Assembly: GCF_022095675.1 (NCBI RefSeq)
Contig: NZ_JAHYSG010000009.1
Coordinates: 118,229-182,228, forward strand
Direction: 5' to 3'
DNA from: Dactylosporangium sp. AC04546
Lineage (GTDB): Bacteria; Actinomycetota; Actinomycetes; Mycobacteriales; Micromonosporaceae
Length of the DNA: 64,000 nt
Made by a program: the position numbers and the translations under genes. Under the pieces are notes generated by a model. The model saw only the letters and a list, made by a program, of their open reading frames with translations, searched no databases and was not told where the DNA came from. Shown here piece by piece: positions 1 to 7,819 of this stretch (the first letter of the stretch is position 1; each line of letters opens with the position of its first letter).

Positions 1-98
1 ACCGGATTGCCGGCACCATCTCATGGCTGCTGAGCGACGAGGCGGACAACGTCACAGGGGCACTACTCCTTGCCGACGGCGGCTGGGCCGCCGGCTAG
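1..98 (+). CDS. SDR family oxidoreductase, C-terminal fragment
   Basis: Only the last 31 residues are in the window (reading frame from base 3, TAG at 96-98). They contain SWLLSDEADNVTGALLLADG, the usual end of classical short-chain dehydrogenases, where NVTG and the following DGG lie in the last strand near the subunit interface. The Rossmann motif and the YxxxK catalytic pair lie upstream of the window and cannot be checked. It ends 21 bp before the acyl-CoA ligase on the same strand and probably belongs to the same catabolic operon. The substrate is unknown. The fold call is firm; a specific function cannot be given. Confidence 0.85.
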   Translation, partial: RIAGTISWLLSDEADNVTGALLLADGGWAAG

Positions 99-119
99 CG
101 CTCATCAGAAGGGGATCAC

Positions 120-1661
120 ATGATCGTACGGGACATCATGAAACGGGCGGTCGACCGGTTCGGCGACCACGTGGCGCTCACCCAGCACGGCAAGTCCCTG
201 ACCTTCGGTGAGGCGTGGGAGCGCGGCTGCCGCATGGCCAACCTGCTCAGCGCGAGCGGGGTGCGCCCAGGCGATCGCGTCGCGTCACTGGAGGACAACA
301 CCATACCGGCAGCCGATCTGCTGCTTGCCTGCACCATCGGGAACTTCGTCCGGGTGCCGTTGTACGTCCGGAACGCGACCGCATCGCACATCCACATGGT
401 CGGCCACACCGGCGCCACGGCGTACATCGTCGATGCCGACCACGCCGCCGATCGCGACGAGATCGTCGCCGCCTGCCCTGACCTCAAGTTCGTCATGACC
501 CGCGGCGATGACTACGAGGACGTACTCGCCGGCTCGGATCCGACCGACCCGCAGCCGAAGGTCTCCGAGAGCGACTACCACATCATCCGGCACACTGCGG
601 GCACGACCGGGCTGTCCAAAGGTGTGGCCTTCACCAACCGCCGGTGGATGTCGGTGGCCCGGGACTGGCTCTACGGCTGGCCGCCGATCGAGCCCGGGGA
701 CACCTTCCTGCACCAGAGCCCCATCTCGCACGGCTCCGGCTACTTCTTCACGCCGACCTGGATGGCCGGCGGGCGCAACTACCTGGTTCGCAAGCTCGTA
801 CCGGACGAGGTCCTCGCGCTTGTCGAGCGCGAGCGCATCACCCACATGCTCGGCATCCCCACCATCCTGGGCATCCTGCTCAAGCACCCGGACGCGGGGG
901 AACGCGACCTGTCGTCGCTGAAGGCCATCACCGTCAGCGGCGCGCCGATCGCCGACGACACCATCCGATTGGCGTATCAGACGTTCGGGGACGCGCTGTA
1001 CACCTCGTTCGGCCAGACCGAGATCAACCCGATCACCTTCATGCACGTGAAGGAGTGGCTGAGCGAGGTTCCCGGGTCGAATCCGCTGCGCTCCTGCGGC
1101 CGGGCGCAGCACTTCGGGCAGATGAAGATCATCGACCCGGCCACGCACGAGGAACTCCCGATCGGGCAGGAGGGCGAGATCGCCGCCAAGGCGGACGGCC
1201 AGATGGAGGCCTTCTGGGGCGATCCGGAGGCCACCGAGGAGCGGATCGTCGACGGCTGGGTGTTCACCGGCGACGTTGGAAAGATCGACGCAAATGGATA
1301 TCTATACATCATGGACCGGAAGAACGACATGATCGTCTCCGGCGGGTTCAACATCTACCCGGCCGAGCTGGAGAACGTCATTCTCAGCCATCCGGACGTC
1401 AGCGAGGTGGCCGTGTTCTCCATCCCGCACGAGCGGTGGGGTGAGGCACCGGCCGCTGTCTGTGTGGTCGACGAAGACTCGACGCTCACCGGTGACGAGA
1501 TCGTCGAGCTGGTGAAGGACAGGCTCGGGTCCTACAAGAAACCGGCCGAGGTGATCGTGCGGACGGAGCCGCTTCCCAAGAGCGCGGCCGGCAAGCTCCT
1601 GAAACGCCAGCTGCGTGAGCCGTACTGGGCGGGTCACGACCGACGCGTCGCGGGCAGTTGA
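120..1661 (+). CDS. AMP-forming acyl-CoA ligase (cyclohexanecarboxylate-CoA ligase-like)
   Basis: This 513-residue ANL-superfamily enzyme should activate a carboxylic acid with ATP and CoA through an acyl-adenylate. The P-loop HTAGTTGLSKGV lies near residues 158-169, the adenine-site motif SFGQTE near 295, GWVFTGDVG near 380 and the C-terminal catalytic lysine in PKSAAGK near 487-493. No signal peptide or membrane segment is seen. The ATG at 120 follows an AAGGGG stretch and gives a family-standard N-terminus. The next gene starts inside its stop codon (TTGA), so translation is probably coupled. A paralogue of the same length, ending in the same LREPYWA...RVAGS tail, sits at 19736-21277. Context with ring-cleavage-like genes suggests an alicyclic or branched acid substrate, which is inference; a medium-chain or aryl acid is possible. 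Confidence 0.88.
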   Translation: MIVRDIMKRAVDRFGDHVALTQHGKSLTFGEAWERGCRMANLLSASGVRPGDRVASLEDNTIPAADLLLACTIGNFVRVPLYVRNATASHIHMVGHTGATAYIVDADHAADRDEIVAACPDLKFVMTRGDDYEDVLAGSDPTDPQPKVSESDYHIIRHTAGTTGLSKGVAFTNRRWMSVARDWLYGWPPIEPGDTFLHQSPISHGSGYFFTPTWMAGGRNYLVRKLVPDEVLALVERERITHMLGIPTILGILLKHPDAGERDLSSLKAITVSGAPIADDTIRLAYQTFGDALYTSFGQTEINPITFMHVKEWLSEVPGSNPLRSCGRAQHFGQMKIIDPATHEELPIGQEGEIAAKADGQMEAFWGDPEATEERIVDGWVFTGDVGKIDANGYLYIMDRKNDMIVSGGFNIYPAELENVILSHPDVSEVAVFSIPHERWGEAPAAVCVVDEDSTLTGDEIVELVKDRLGSYKKPAEVIVRTEPLPKSAAGKLLKRQLREPYWAGHDRRVAGS

Positions 1662-2848
1662 ATCAGCGTGGGCTCTGGCCGCTGGTCGGCAGGGCGATCG
1701 CGCTCGACCTCAACTCCCTCCTGCCGGTGGGCCTGACCGGCGCGCTCGGCGTGCTCATCGTGCAGGATCTCAACGCGCCCGAGTCGGCGGGTGGGATGCT
1801 GGTCGGCGCCTTCTTCGTCGCCGGAGCGTTCTTCATTCTGCTCGCCGCCTCGGCGATCGACCGGTACGGCTGGAATGCCGCCGCACTCGCAGGCCAGGCC
1901 ACAACAGCGGTGGCGCTGCTGGCCTGCGCGGCGACACCGCACCCATGGGGGCTGCTGCTGATCGGGCTGAGCCTGGCCGGGATGGGCTCGTCCATCTCGC
2001 AGCCCGCGACCAGCGTCCTGCTCACCGAGCACGTGCAACCGCGGCGGCGCGGGTTCGCGATGAGCGCGAAGCTGGCGGCCGTGCCGGCCGCCCTGCTGCT
2101 GGCCGGAATCGCCGTGCCGGTGCTGGGCGAGACAGTCGGGTGGCGCGCCTCCTTCGTGATCGCCGCACTCTTCCCGCTGTCCGGTGTGGTCCTGCTGCTG
2201 AGGTTCCGGCCGGTGCCGACCGATTCGGTGCTGGGGGCCGGCCGGGACGTCGGCGAGCTGCGGCGGCCGCGTCATCGGGCGTTGTGGCTGGCCGGCACCG
2301 GCATGCTACTCGGCTCGATGCTGCCGGGCGTGGTGCTCGCCTTCATGGTCCCCTCGATGGTCGACGTGGGCTTGACGCCGGGCGAGGCGGGCCTGCTCTT
2401 CGCGGTACTCAATGTGACGAGTGTGCTCAGCCGCGCCGCCGTCGCCGTGCTCGCGGACAGCCCGCTCTTTCGCGGGAACGCGGCCATCGTGGCCATGATG
2501 ACCCTCGGCGGGCTGGGTTCGGCGCTGGTCGCCGTCCCGGCGCTCGGCACGGTCCTGGCCGGGGCGTTCTTCGCATTCAGCATGGGCTGGGGATGGACCG
2601 GGCAGGCGTTCGCCCTGGCGCTCAGGACGTTCACCGAGAGCCCCGGTGGCGTCGCGTCGGTGATGCAGTCGGGCGGCATGGCGGGGTCGGCACTCGGGCC
2701 GATCGTCGGCGCGGCCGCGGTGTACTTCTGGGGGCTGCCCGCGGCCTGGATCCTCTCCGCCTCCGCGTCCGTCCTCGGTGGCCTGGCGTTCTGGTCGCTG
2801 CCGTCGCCGGGCACCGTTGCCCATCGGACCCGGGAGGAGCCCGCATGA
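1658..2848 (+). CDS. MFS transporter
   Basis: This 396-residue protein has about twelve hydrophobic segments spread over its whole length, with the first at roughly residues 20-45 and the last at 355-385, as in major facilitator carriers. The putative TTG start overlaps the ligase stop by four bases and keeps the N-terminus at normal length; no better start with a clear ribosome site was found. It lies between a CoA ligase and an acyl-CoA thioesterase, so import of the cluster's growth substrate, or export of an acid released by the thioesterase, is plausible. Family membership is clear from the hydrophobic pattern. The transported compound and the direction of transport are not known. Confidence 0.82.
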   Translation: MNQRGLWPLVGRAIALDLNSLLPVGLTGALGVLIVQDLNAPESAGGMLVGAFFVAGAFFILLAASAIDRYGWNAAALAGQATTAVALLACAATPHPWGLLLIGLSLAGMGSSISQPATSVLLTEHVQPRRRGFAMSAKLAAVPAALLLAGIAVPVLGETVGWRASFVIAALFPLSGVVLLLRFRPVPTDSVLGAGRDVGELRRPRHRALWLAGTGMLLGSMLPGVVLAFMVPSMVDVGLTPGEAGLLFAVLNVTSVLSRAAVAVLADSPLFRGNAAIVAMMTLGGLGSALVAVPALGTVLAGAFFAFSMGWGWTGQAFALALRTFTESPGGVASVMQSGGMAGSALGPIVGAAAVYFWGLPAAWILSASASVLGGLAFWSLPSPGTVAHRTREEPA

Positions 2849-3705
2849 CACATGTCGAGCCACTGGCCGTCTCGCTCGCGGTGGAGCCGATCGGAACCGA
2901 CGTCTTCCGGCCCACGGCCCCGTCCAGGCTCGCGACCGCCGACGCCCGCGGCTCGGAGTCGAGCCGCGCCGGTGACCGCAGGCGCGTCTTCGGCGGGCAG
3001 CTGCTCGGCCAAGGATTGCGGGCCGCGTGCGCGACCGTCGACGAGGGGCGCCTGCCGCGTTCGTTGCACGCCTACTTCATCGCCGCGGCCGATGCCGGCA
3101 AGCCGTTGGACTACCACGTCGAGCGGGTCCGCGATGGGCGCGGCGTCTCACACCGCCGGGTCAAGGCCGTCCAAGGGGCCCGGGAGCTGTTCTCGCTCGA
3201 GGCGTCGTTCGACGCCGCGTCACCCGGCTTCGCCTACGAGGACCGCCCGTCGCCGGGAGCCGGTCCGGACGAGCTGCCGACGGCCTCGGGTGAGGCAGCT
3301 CAGCTGTGGAGCGGCGTGCAGGTGAAATTCGCCGAGGCGGGTGCCGGTGCGCACACGGCGCATCGGCGGTTCTGGATGCGGGCCGCGCAGCCTCTGGGCT
3401 CCGATCCGGTGCTGCACGCCTGCGCGCTGGCGTACATGAGCGACCTCTCGCTGCTGCGCGCGGCGCTCGAGCCGGACGTGGTCCAGCAGGCCGACCGGCC
3501 CGTCCGGCTGGCGTCGCTGGACCACGCGATCTGGTTCCACCAGGCGTCGCGCGCCGACGCCTGGGTGCTGTGCGACAGCATCTCGCCGGTCGCCCACGGT
3601 GGCCGCGCCCTGGCCCTCGGGCACCTCTTCGACCCGGCCGGACGGCTCGCGTTGACGGTGGCGCAGCAGGGCACGCTACGGCTGCGCCCGGAGGCGCTTC
3701 ACTAG
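2845..3705 (+). CDS. Acyl-CoA thioesterase II (TesB-like)
   Basis: This 286-residue protein should hydrolyse acyl-CoA to free acid and CoA in the cytoplasm. It has the double hot-dog layout of TesB: an N-terminal domain with RRVFGGQLLGQGL near residues 50-62, and a C-terminal domain with the catalytic-region segments SLDHAIWFH near 225, DSISP near 244 and AQQGTLRLR near the end. The ATG at 2845 overlaps the MFS stop (ATGA), which fixes the start. A thioesterase in a CoA-ester degradation cluster may recycle CoA from dead-end intermediates or release a product. The stop codon is overlapped by the inverted repeat that precedes the P450 gene, so this is probably the last gene of the first transcription unit. 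Confidence 0.9.
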   Translation: MTHVEPLAVSLAVEPIGTDVFRPTAPSRLATADARGSESSRAGDRRRVFGGQLLGQGLRAACATVDEGRLPRSLHAYFIAAADAGKPLDYHVERVRDGRGVSHRRVKAVQGARELFSLEASFDAASPGFAYEDRPSPGAGPDELPTASGEAAQLWSGVQVKFAEAGAGAHTAHRRFWMRAAQPLGSDPVLHACALAYMSDLSLLRAALEPDVVQQADRPVRLASLDHAIWFHQASRADAWVLCDSISPVAHGGRALALGHLFDPAGRLALTVAQQGTLRLRPEALH

Positions 3706-3759
3706 TCAACATGACCGTTGACAACCATCACCGACCGCACCATGATGAGGTTTGTCAAC
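3704..3759 (+). promoter_or_regulatory. Candidate promoter with GTCAAC/GTTGAC operator upstream of the P450 gene
   Basis: AGTCAAC (3704-3710), six bases, then GTTGACA (3717-3723) form an inverted repeat. The right arm contains a perfect -35 box TTGACA (3718-3723), and CATGAT (3741-3746) lies 17 bases downstream as a -10 box. A third half-site, GTCAACACA, begins at 3754. The same arrangement recurs at 11085-11127. A dimeric repressor covering the -35 box is the natural reading; its identity is unknown, and no regulator gene lies in this cluster within the window. Confidence 0.6.
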
Positions 3760-3794
3760 ACATCCGCTGACAAGCGGTCGTTCGGGAGGTAGCA

Positions 3795-5006
3795 ATGACG
3801 GAGACCGTCCCGGCCCGAGACGTCCCCACGATGCGCTTGGACATCAAGGATCCGCAGTTCGTGGTCGACCCCTACCGGCACCTGGAAGGGGTCCGCGCGC
3901 TCGGCCCGGTCGTTCGCGAGTCCGAGTCGGGCTACTACATGGTGACCGGATACCGCGACTGTGCCCGCGTGCTCGGGCTGGCCAAGCTCTTCGCCTCGGA
4001 CGTGGAGCACTTCGTCGCCCTGTTCGGCGGGGCAACCATGGAATGCATGGACAATCCGCGGCATGACCAGGTGAAAAGTATCTGGGCCAAGGACTTCCAG
4101 CGGGGCACGCTCGCGCACAAGCGGGGGTTCCTCGAGAAGGTCGTCGACGAGCAGACGCGTGGGGTGGTCGAGCGGCTGCGGGCCGGCGAGACCGTCGACG
4201 CGGTGACCGGCATGACGCGGGCGATCCCGACCATCATCATCGCGAGTCTGATGGGGGTACGGGAGGCGGACTTCCAGCAGTTCGTCGACTGGAGCGACGC
4301 CATGGGCGGCGTCCTGGAGGCACGTGACGACGGCAGTCCTGAGGGCAAGGCCTTGAAGGATCGGGCCAACAAGGCCACCGCCGAGCTGAACGCGTACCTG
4401 GCCGAGGAGGTGATCCGGCGCCGCGGTGAGACCGGGGACGACCTGGTCGGCAAGATGGCCCGCTCGGGCGTGCCGATGGCCCAGGACGAGATCATCGCCA
4501 GCAACACCCAGCTGGTCTTCGCCGGCAACGAGACCACGTCGAAGCTGATGGGTTACACGCTGACCGCGCTCGCGCAGCACCCGGAGCAGCGCCGCCAGTT
4601 GCGCGAAGACCGGTCATTGATCCCGCAGGCGATCGAGGAGGCACACCGCTGGACCAGCGTCCTAGTCTACAACCTGCGCTTCGTCAAGGAGGAGGGCACG
4701 CCGGTCGGCGGCGTGGCACTTCCGCGGGGCGCGACCGTCATGGTGCTCCAGGCGGCAGCCAACCGCGATCCGTCGCGCTGGGAGAACCCGCACGTCTTCG
4801 ACATCCACCGGCCACCGCAGGCCCATCTCGGATTCGGCGCCGGCCTGCACAGCTGTCTCGGCCTGAACCTGGCCCGCCTGGAGACCGAGGTGCTGGTCAA
4901 CAAGCTCCTGGACGAGGTCCCCGACTGGACGGTGGGCGATCTGACCTGGGGATCCAATCCGATGGTGCGGGGAGCGTCGGCGATCCCGATGCGCCTGGCG
5001 GCCTGA
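3795..5006 (+). CDS. Cytochrome P450
   Basis: This 403-residue soluble bacterial P450 should insert one oxygen atom into a hydrophobic substrate using electrons from the adjoining ferredoxin and reductase. The heme-binding loop FGAGLHSCLG places the proximal thiolate at Cys354, the I-helix oxygen-activation motif is AGNETT at 243-248, and the K-helix ExxR is EAHR at 282-285. Length and motif spacing are normal and nothing is missing. The ATG at 3795 follows GGGAGGT at a good distance. It opens a new transcription unit behind a TTGACA promoter. Together with the aldehyde dehydrogenase and CoA ligases it could start attack on an unactivated ring or methyl group. The substrate cannot be read from sequence. 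Confidence 0.95.
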   Translation: MTETVPARDVPTMRLDIKDPQFVVDPYRHLEGVRALGPVVRESESGYYMVTGYRDCARVLGLAKLFASDVEHFVALFGGATMECMDNPRHDQVKSIWAKDFQRGTLAHKRGFLEKVVDEQTRGVVERLRAGETVDAVTGMTRAIPTIIIASLMGVREADFQQFVDWSDAMGGVLEARDDGSPEGKALKDRANKATAELNAYLAEEVIRRRGETGDDLVGKMARSGVPMAQDEIIASNTQLVFAGNETTSKLMGYTLTALAQHPEQRRQLREDRSLIPQAIEEAHRWTSVLVYNLRFVKEEGTPVGGVALPRGATVMVLQAAANRDPSRWENPHVFDIHRPPQAHLGFGAGLHSCLGLNLARLETEVLVNKLLDEVPDWTVGDLTWGSNPMVRGASAIPMRLAA

Positions 5007-5046
5007 CCTCAATCCGTTCCCACGACGTGCCAGGAGAGCCACAGCC

Positions 5047-5235
5047 ATGAAGGTCTCGATCGAGTCGGACAGATGCATCGCCAGCGGTGGCTGTGTGTTC
5101 GCCTGCCCTGAGGTGTTCGACCAGGACGACGACGGGATTGTCGTGCTGCTCGACCCGACCCCGGGCGAGGAGTTGCGCCAGCAGGTCATGGACGCCATTG
5201 ATGCCTGCCCCGCGGCAGTCATCACCGTGGAATGA
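5047..5235 (+). CDS. [3Fe-4S]-type ferredoxin for the P450
   Basis: This 62-residue acidic protein should carry single electrons from the reductase to the P450. The cluster motif is CIASGGC at residues 10-16 with a distal CP at 54-55. Ser13 stands where a four-iron ferredoxin has its second cysteine, which is typical of three-iron ferredoxins that serve actinobacterial P450s. An extra cysteine at position 20, followed by proline, is less usual. The ATG at 5047 follows AGGAG by a normal gap. Its place directly between P450 and reductase makes the assignment firm. Confidence 0.93.
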   Translation: MKVSIESDRCIASGGCVFACPEVFDQDDDGIVVLLDPTPGEELRQQVMDAIDACPAAVITVE

Positions 5236-5244
5236 GCCGCCGGC

Positions 5245-6435
5245 GTGACCGACGTCAAGCAGGCCAGGGTGGTGATCGTCGGCGGGTCGGCGGCCGGGAT
5301 GTCCACCGCTACCGCACTTCGCCGGCGCGGGCATGACGGGCCGATCACCGTCCTGAGCGCCGAGCGGCATCTGCCGTACGACCGCCCGCCCCTGTCCAAG
5401 CAGTACCAGACGCATGGCTGGGAGCTGGACCGGCTGCTCCTTCTGCCGGCGGACCGGCTGGCCGCCCTCGCGCTCGACATCCGGCCGGGCGTCGCGGCCG
5501 AGTCGGCGGACCTCGCCGCCGGTGTGGTGCGCGACGACACCGGCGCGCACCACCCGTACGACCATCTGGTGATCGCCACCGGCCTGGTGCCGCGCGGGCT
5601 GCCGACGTTGGCGGGCCTGCCGGCGCTCCAACTGCGGACGCTCGAGGACGCCGGGCGGCTGCGGGCCGCACTGCGGCCGGGTACCCACGTCGCGGTGATC
5701 GGGGCCGGCTTCATCGGCCTCGAGTGCGCGGCGACCGCGCGGTCGCTCGGTGCCGAGGTGACGGTCGTCGAGCCGGTCGCCGAGCCACTCGCCAACCGCC
5801 TCGGGGCCGACACAGCCGCCCGGCTGCGTAGCCTGCACGCCGACCAGGGCGTGCGGCTGCGGACCGGGGTGACGGTCGACGTCGGTGCGCGGCTGCCCGA
5901 CGGCAGGACTCGCTTGACGCTGGCCGACACGAGCACCGTTGACGCCGACGTCGTGCTCGTCGCGGTCGGCGCGGCACCCTGTGTCGACTGGCTGCACGAC
6001 ACCGGTATCGACGTCTCGGACGGCGTGCTCTGCGATGAGTACTCGCGGGTCCGCGAGCGGGTCTGGGCCGTCGGTGACATCGCCCGCTGGCACCACCGGG
6101 GCTACGACGAACTGATCCGGATCGAGCACCGGACGAACGCGATCGAGCAGGGACAGCACGTTGCCGCCGGCATCCACGGTGAGCTGCGGCCGTACCGGCC
6201 GTTGCCGTTCTTCTGGACCGACCACTACGACGTGCGCCTGCAGATGGCTGGCCGGTACACGCCGGCGGCCGTCGAGACCCACGTCGACGTGCCGGGCCGC
6301 GACGACGCGTTCCTCAAGCTCTTCCACGCCGGCGGCGACCTGCGTGCCGTGCTGGCCTGGAACGCGCCCAAGCAGCTCGTGCCGTACCGCCGGGAGCTGC
6401 TCGCGCGCTTGGACAACGATCGGGTGACCGCATGA
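5245..6435 (+). CDS. FAD-dependent ferredoxin reductase
   Basis: This 396-residue enzyme should pass electrons from NAD(P)H through FAD to the ferredoxin. The FAD-binding motif is in VVIVGGSAAG near residue 10, the NAD(P)-binding motif is VAVIGAGFIGLE near residue 152, and the second FAD motif is VWAVGDIA near residue 275. The order and spacing match putidaredoxin-reductase-like proteins, including a C-terminal reductase domain. Translation starts at GTG 5245, ten bases after the ferredoxin stop. The next small gene overlaps its stop by ATGA. P450, ferredoxin and reductase therefore form a complete class I electron chain. NADH versus NADPH preference cannot be decided by eye. Confidence 0.92.
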   Translation: MTDVKQARVVIVGGSAAGMSTATALRRRGHDGPITVLSAERHLPYDRPPLSKQYQTHGWELDRLLLLPADRLAALALDIRPGVAAESADLAAGVVRDDTGAHHPYDHLVIATGLVPRGLPTLAGLPALQLRTLEDAGRLRAALRPGTHVAVIGAGFIGLECAATARSLGAEVTVVEPVAEPLANRLGADTAARLRSLHADQGVRLRTGVTVDVGARLPDGRTRLTLADTSTVDADVVLVAVGAAPCVDWLHDTGIDVSDGVLCDEYSRVRERVWAVGDIARWHHRGYDELIRIEHRTNAIEQGQHVAAGIHGELRPYRPLPFFWTDHYDVRLQMAGRYTPAAVETHVDVPGRDDAFLKLFHAGGDLRAVLAWNAPKQLVPYRRELLARLDNDRVTA

Positions 6436-6587
6436 AGGAAGTCATCTGCCCGGCCTGCGGGGCGCTCGTCGAAGGCGAGACGGACGACGAGCTGTACGTC
6501 GCGGCCCGGGAACACACCCTGGACGCGCACCACTACGACATCCCGCGCGAGCACGTCATCGCCTCCGCGGTCGAGGTCGACCAGTGA
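6432..6587 (+). CDS. Small CxxC/His protein (DUF1059-like)
   Basis: This 51-residue protein starts at an ATG overlapping the reductase stop (ATGA). It has CPACG at residues 6-10 and EHTLDAHH at residues 28-35, a Cys2/His arrangement that could bind zinc and recalls small DUF1059 proteins. It has no signal peptide and no membrane segment. The GC-rich third positions and the tight overlap on both sides argue that it is translated. Role unknown: a metal-binding accessory of the P450 chain is possible, but nothing proves it. The family call is from memory of the pattern only. Confidence 0.7.
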   Translation: MKEVICPACGALVEGETDDELYVAAREHTLDAHHYDIPREHVIASAVEVDQ

Positions 6588-6610
6588 ACCGCCCACGAGC
6601 AGGAGCGAGC

Positions 6611-7819
6611 ATGAACGCATTTCAATCCATCCGGATCCTCGATCTCACCCACGGGGTCGCCGGGCCGTACAGCACGATGATCCTCGGGGATCTCGGCTGC
6701 GACGTGCTCAAGGTCGAGCGACCGGGGCGCGGGGACGCGAGCCGCTACATGAATGTCAGCGACCGTTTCCTCACCGACATCCCGCTCGTCGGTGGCGACT
6801 ACTTCATGGCGATCAACCGCAACAAGCGGTCCGTGACGATCGACTTCAAGGACAGCCGCGGGATCGACGTCGTGCGCCGGCTCGCGGACAACGTCGACAT
6901 CGTCGTCCAGAACTTCCGGCCCGGCGTCGTAGACCGGCTCGGCATCGGGCCGGCCGACCTGATGGCGCGCAATCCGCGCCTCATCTACGCCTCCCTCAAC
7001 GCCTACGGCGACGAAGGGCCGATCGCCAGCCACCCCGGGATGGACGTCGCCGTGCAGGCGCGGTCGGGTGTCATGTCCATCACCGGCCACGGTGGACCGG
7101 AAGGCCCGGTCAAGCCCGGTGTCTCGCTGGCGGACTTCTCCGGCGGCGTGCACCTGTCGCTGGCCATCATCGCGGCGCTCTTTCAGCGGCAGTCGACCGG
7201 CAAGGGGGAAGACGTACGCGTCTCCCTGCTCGACGCCACCATGTCGATGCTCATCAACTACTCGGTGGCGGTCACCGACGGGCGGGCCGACATCGCGCCG
7301 ATGGGATCCGGCCATCCGCAGCTCGCGCCGTTCGAGGCCATCGCCACCGCCGACGGCTACGTCGTGGTCGCACCGGGCACGAACCGGCTGTTCGCCGACC
7401 TGTGCCGCCTGCTCGGACGCGAGGACCTCCTGCGCGACGAACGGTTCTCCAGCAACCCGCTGCGGGTCAAGCACCGACCGGCCCTGATCGCCGAGCTGGA
7501 ACCCATCTTCAAGGGCCGCACCACCGCCGAATGGCTCGACGCCCTCGAGAAGGCGGGTGTCCCGTGCGCTCCGGTGAACACGCTCAAGCAGGCGTTCGCC
7601 GACGAGCAGCTGCTCGCCAACGGGATGATCCAGTCGCTGGAACATCCCACGCTCGGCACTGTCACGCAGCTCGGCTCGCCGTACCGGTTGGGCGGCCGGC
7701 AGCCGGAGCTACGGCGCCACCCGCCGCGGCTGGGTGAGCACACCGATGCGGTGCTGAGCGAGCTGCTGGGCCTGGGGCCGGACGAGCTCGAGCAGCTTCA
7801 CCAGGACGGGGTCATCTGA
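6611..7819 (+). CDS. Class III (CaiB/BaiF) CoA-transferase 1
   Basis: This 402-residue enzyme should move CoA between acyl groups via an aspartyl thioester. The N-terminal signature IRILDLTHGVAGPYSTMILG, the segment NRNKRSVTIDFK and the catalytic-aspartate region GMDVAVQA (Asp145) are all present at their usual places. The ATG at 6611 is chosen because AGGAG sits five bases upstream; a GTG at 6584 overlapping the previous stop is the alternative. The following gene starts at the stop codon (TGATG). It is the first of three members of this family in the cluster, next to an ADP-forming acyl-CoA synthetase. Donor and acceptor acids are unknown. Confidence 0.92.
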   Translation: MNAFQSIRILDLTHGVAGPYSTMILGDLGCDVLKVERPGRGDASRYMNVSDRFLTDIPLVGGDYFMAINRNKRSVTIDFKDSRGIDVVRRLADNVDIVVQNFRPGVVDRLGIGPADLMARNPRLIYASLNAYGDEGPIASHPGMDVAVQARSGVMSITGHGGPEGPVKPGVSLADFSGGVHLSLAIIAALFQRQSTGKGEDVRVSLLDATMSMLINYSVAVTDGRADIAPMGSGHPQLAPFEAIATADGYVVVAPGTNRLFADLCRLLGREDLLRDERFSSNPLRVKHRPALIAELEPIFKGRTTAEWLDALEKAGVPCAPVNTLKQAFADEQLLANGMIQSLEHPTLGTVTQLGSPYRLGGRQPELRRHPPRLGEHTDAVLSELLGLGPDELEQLHQDGVI

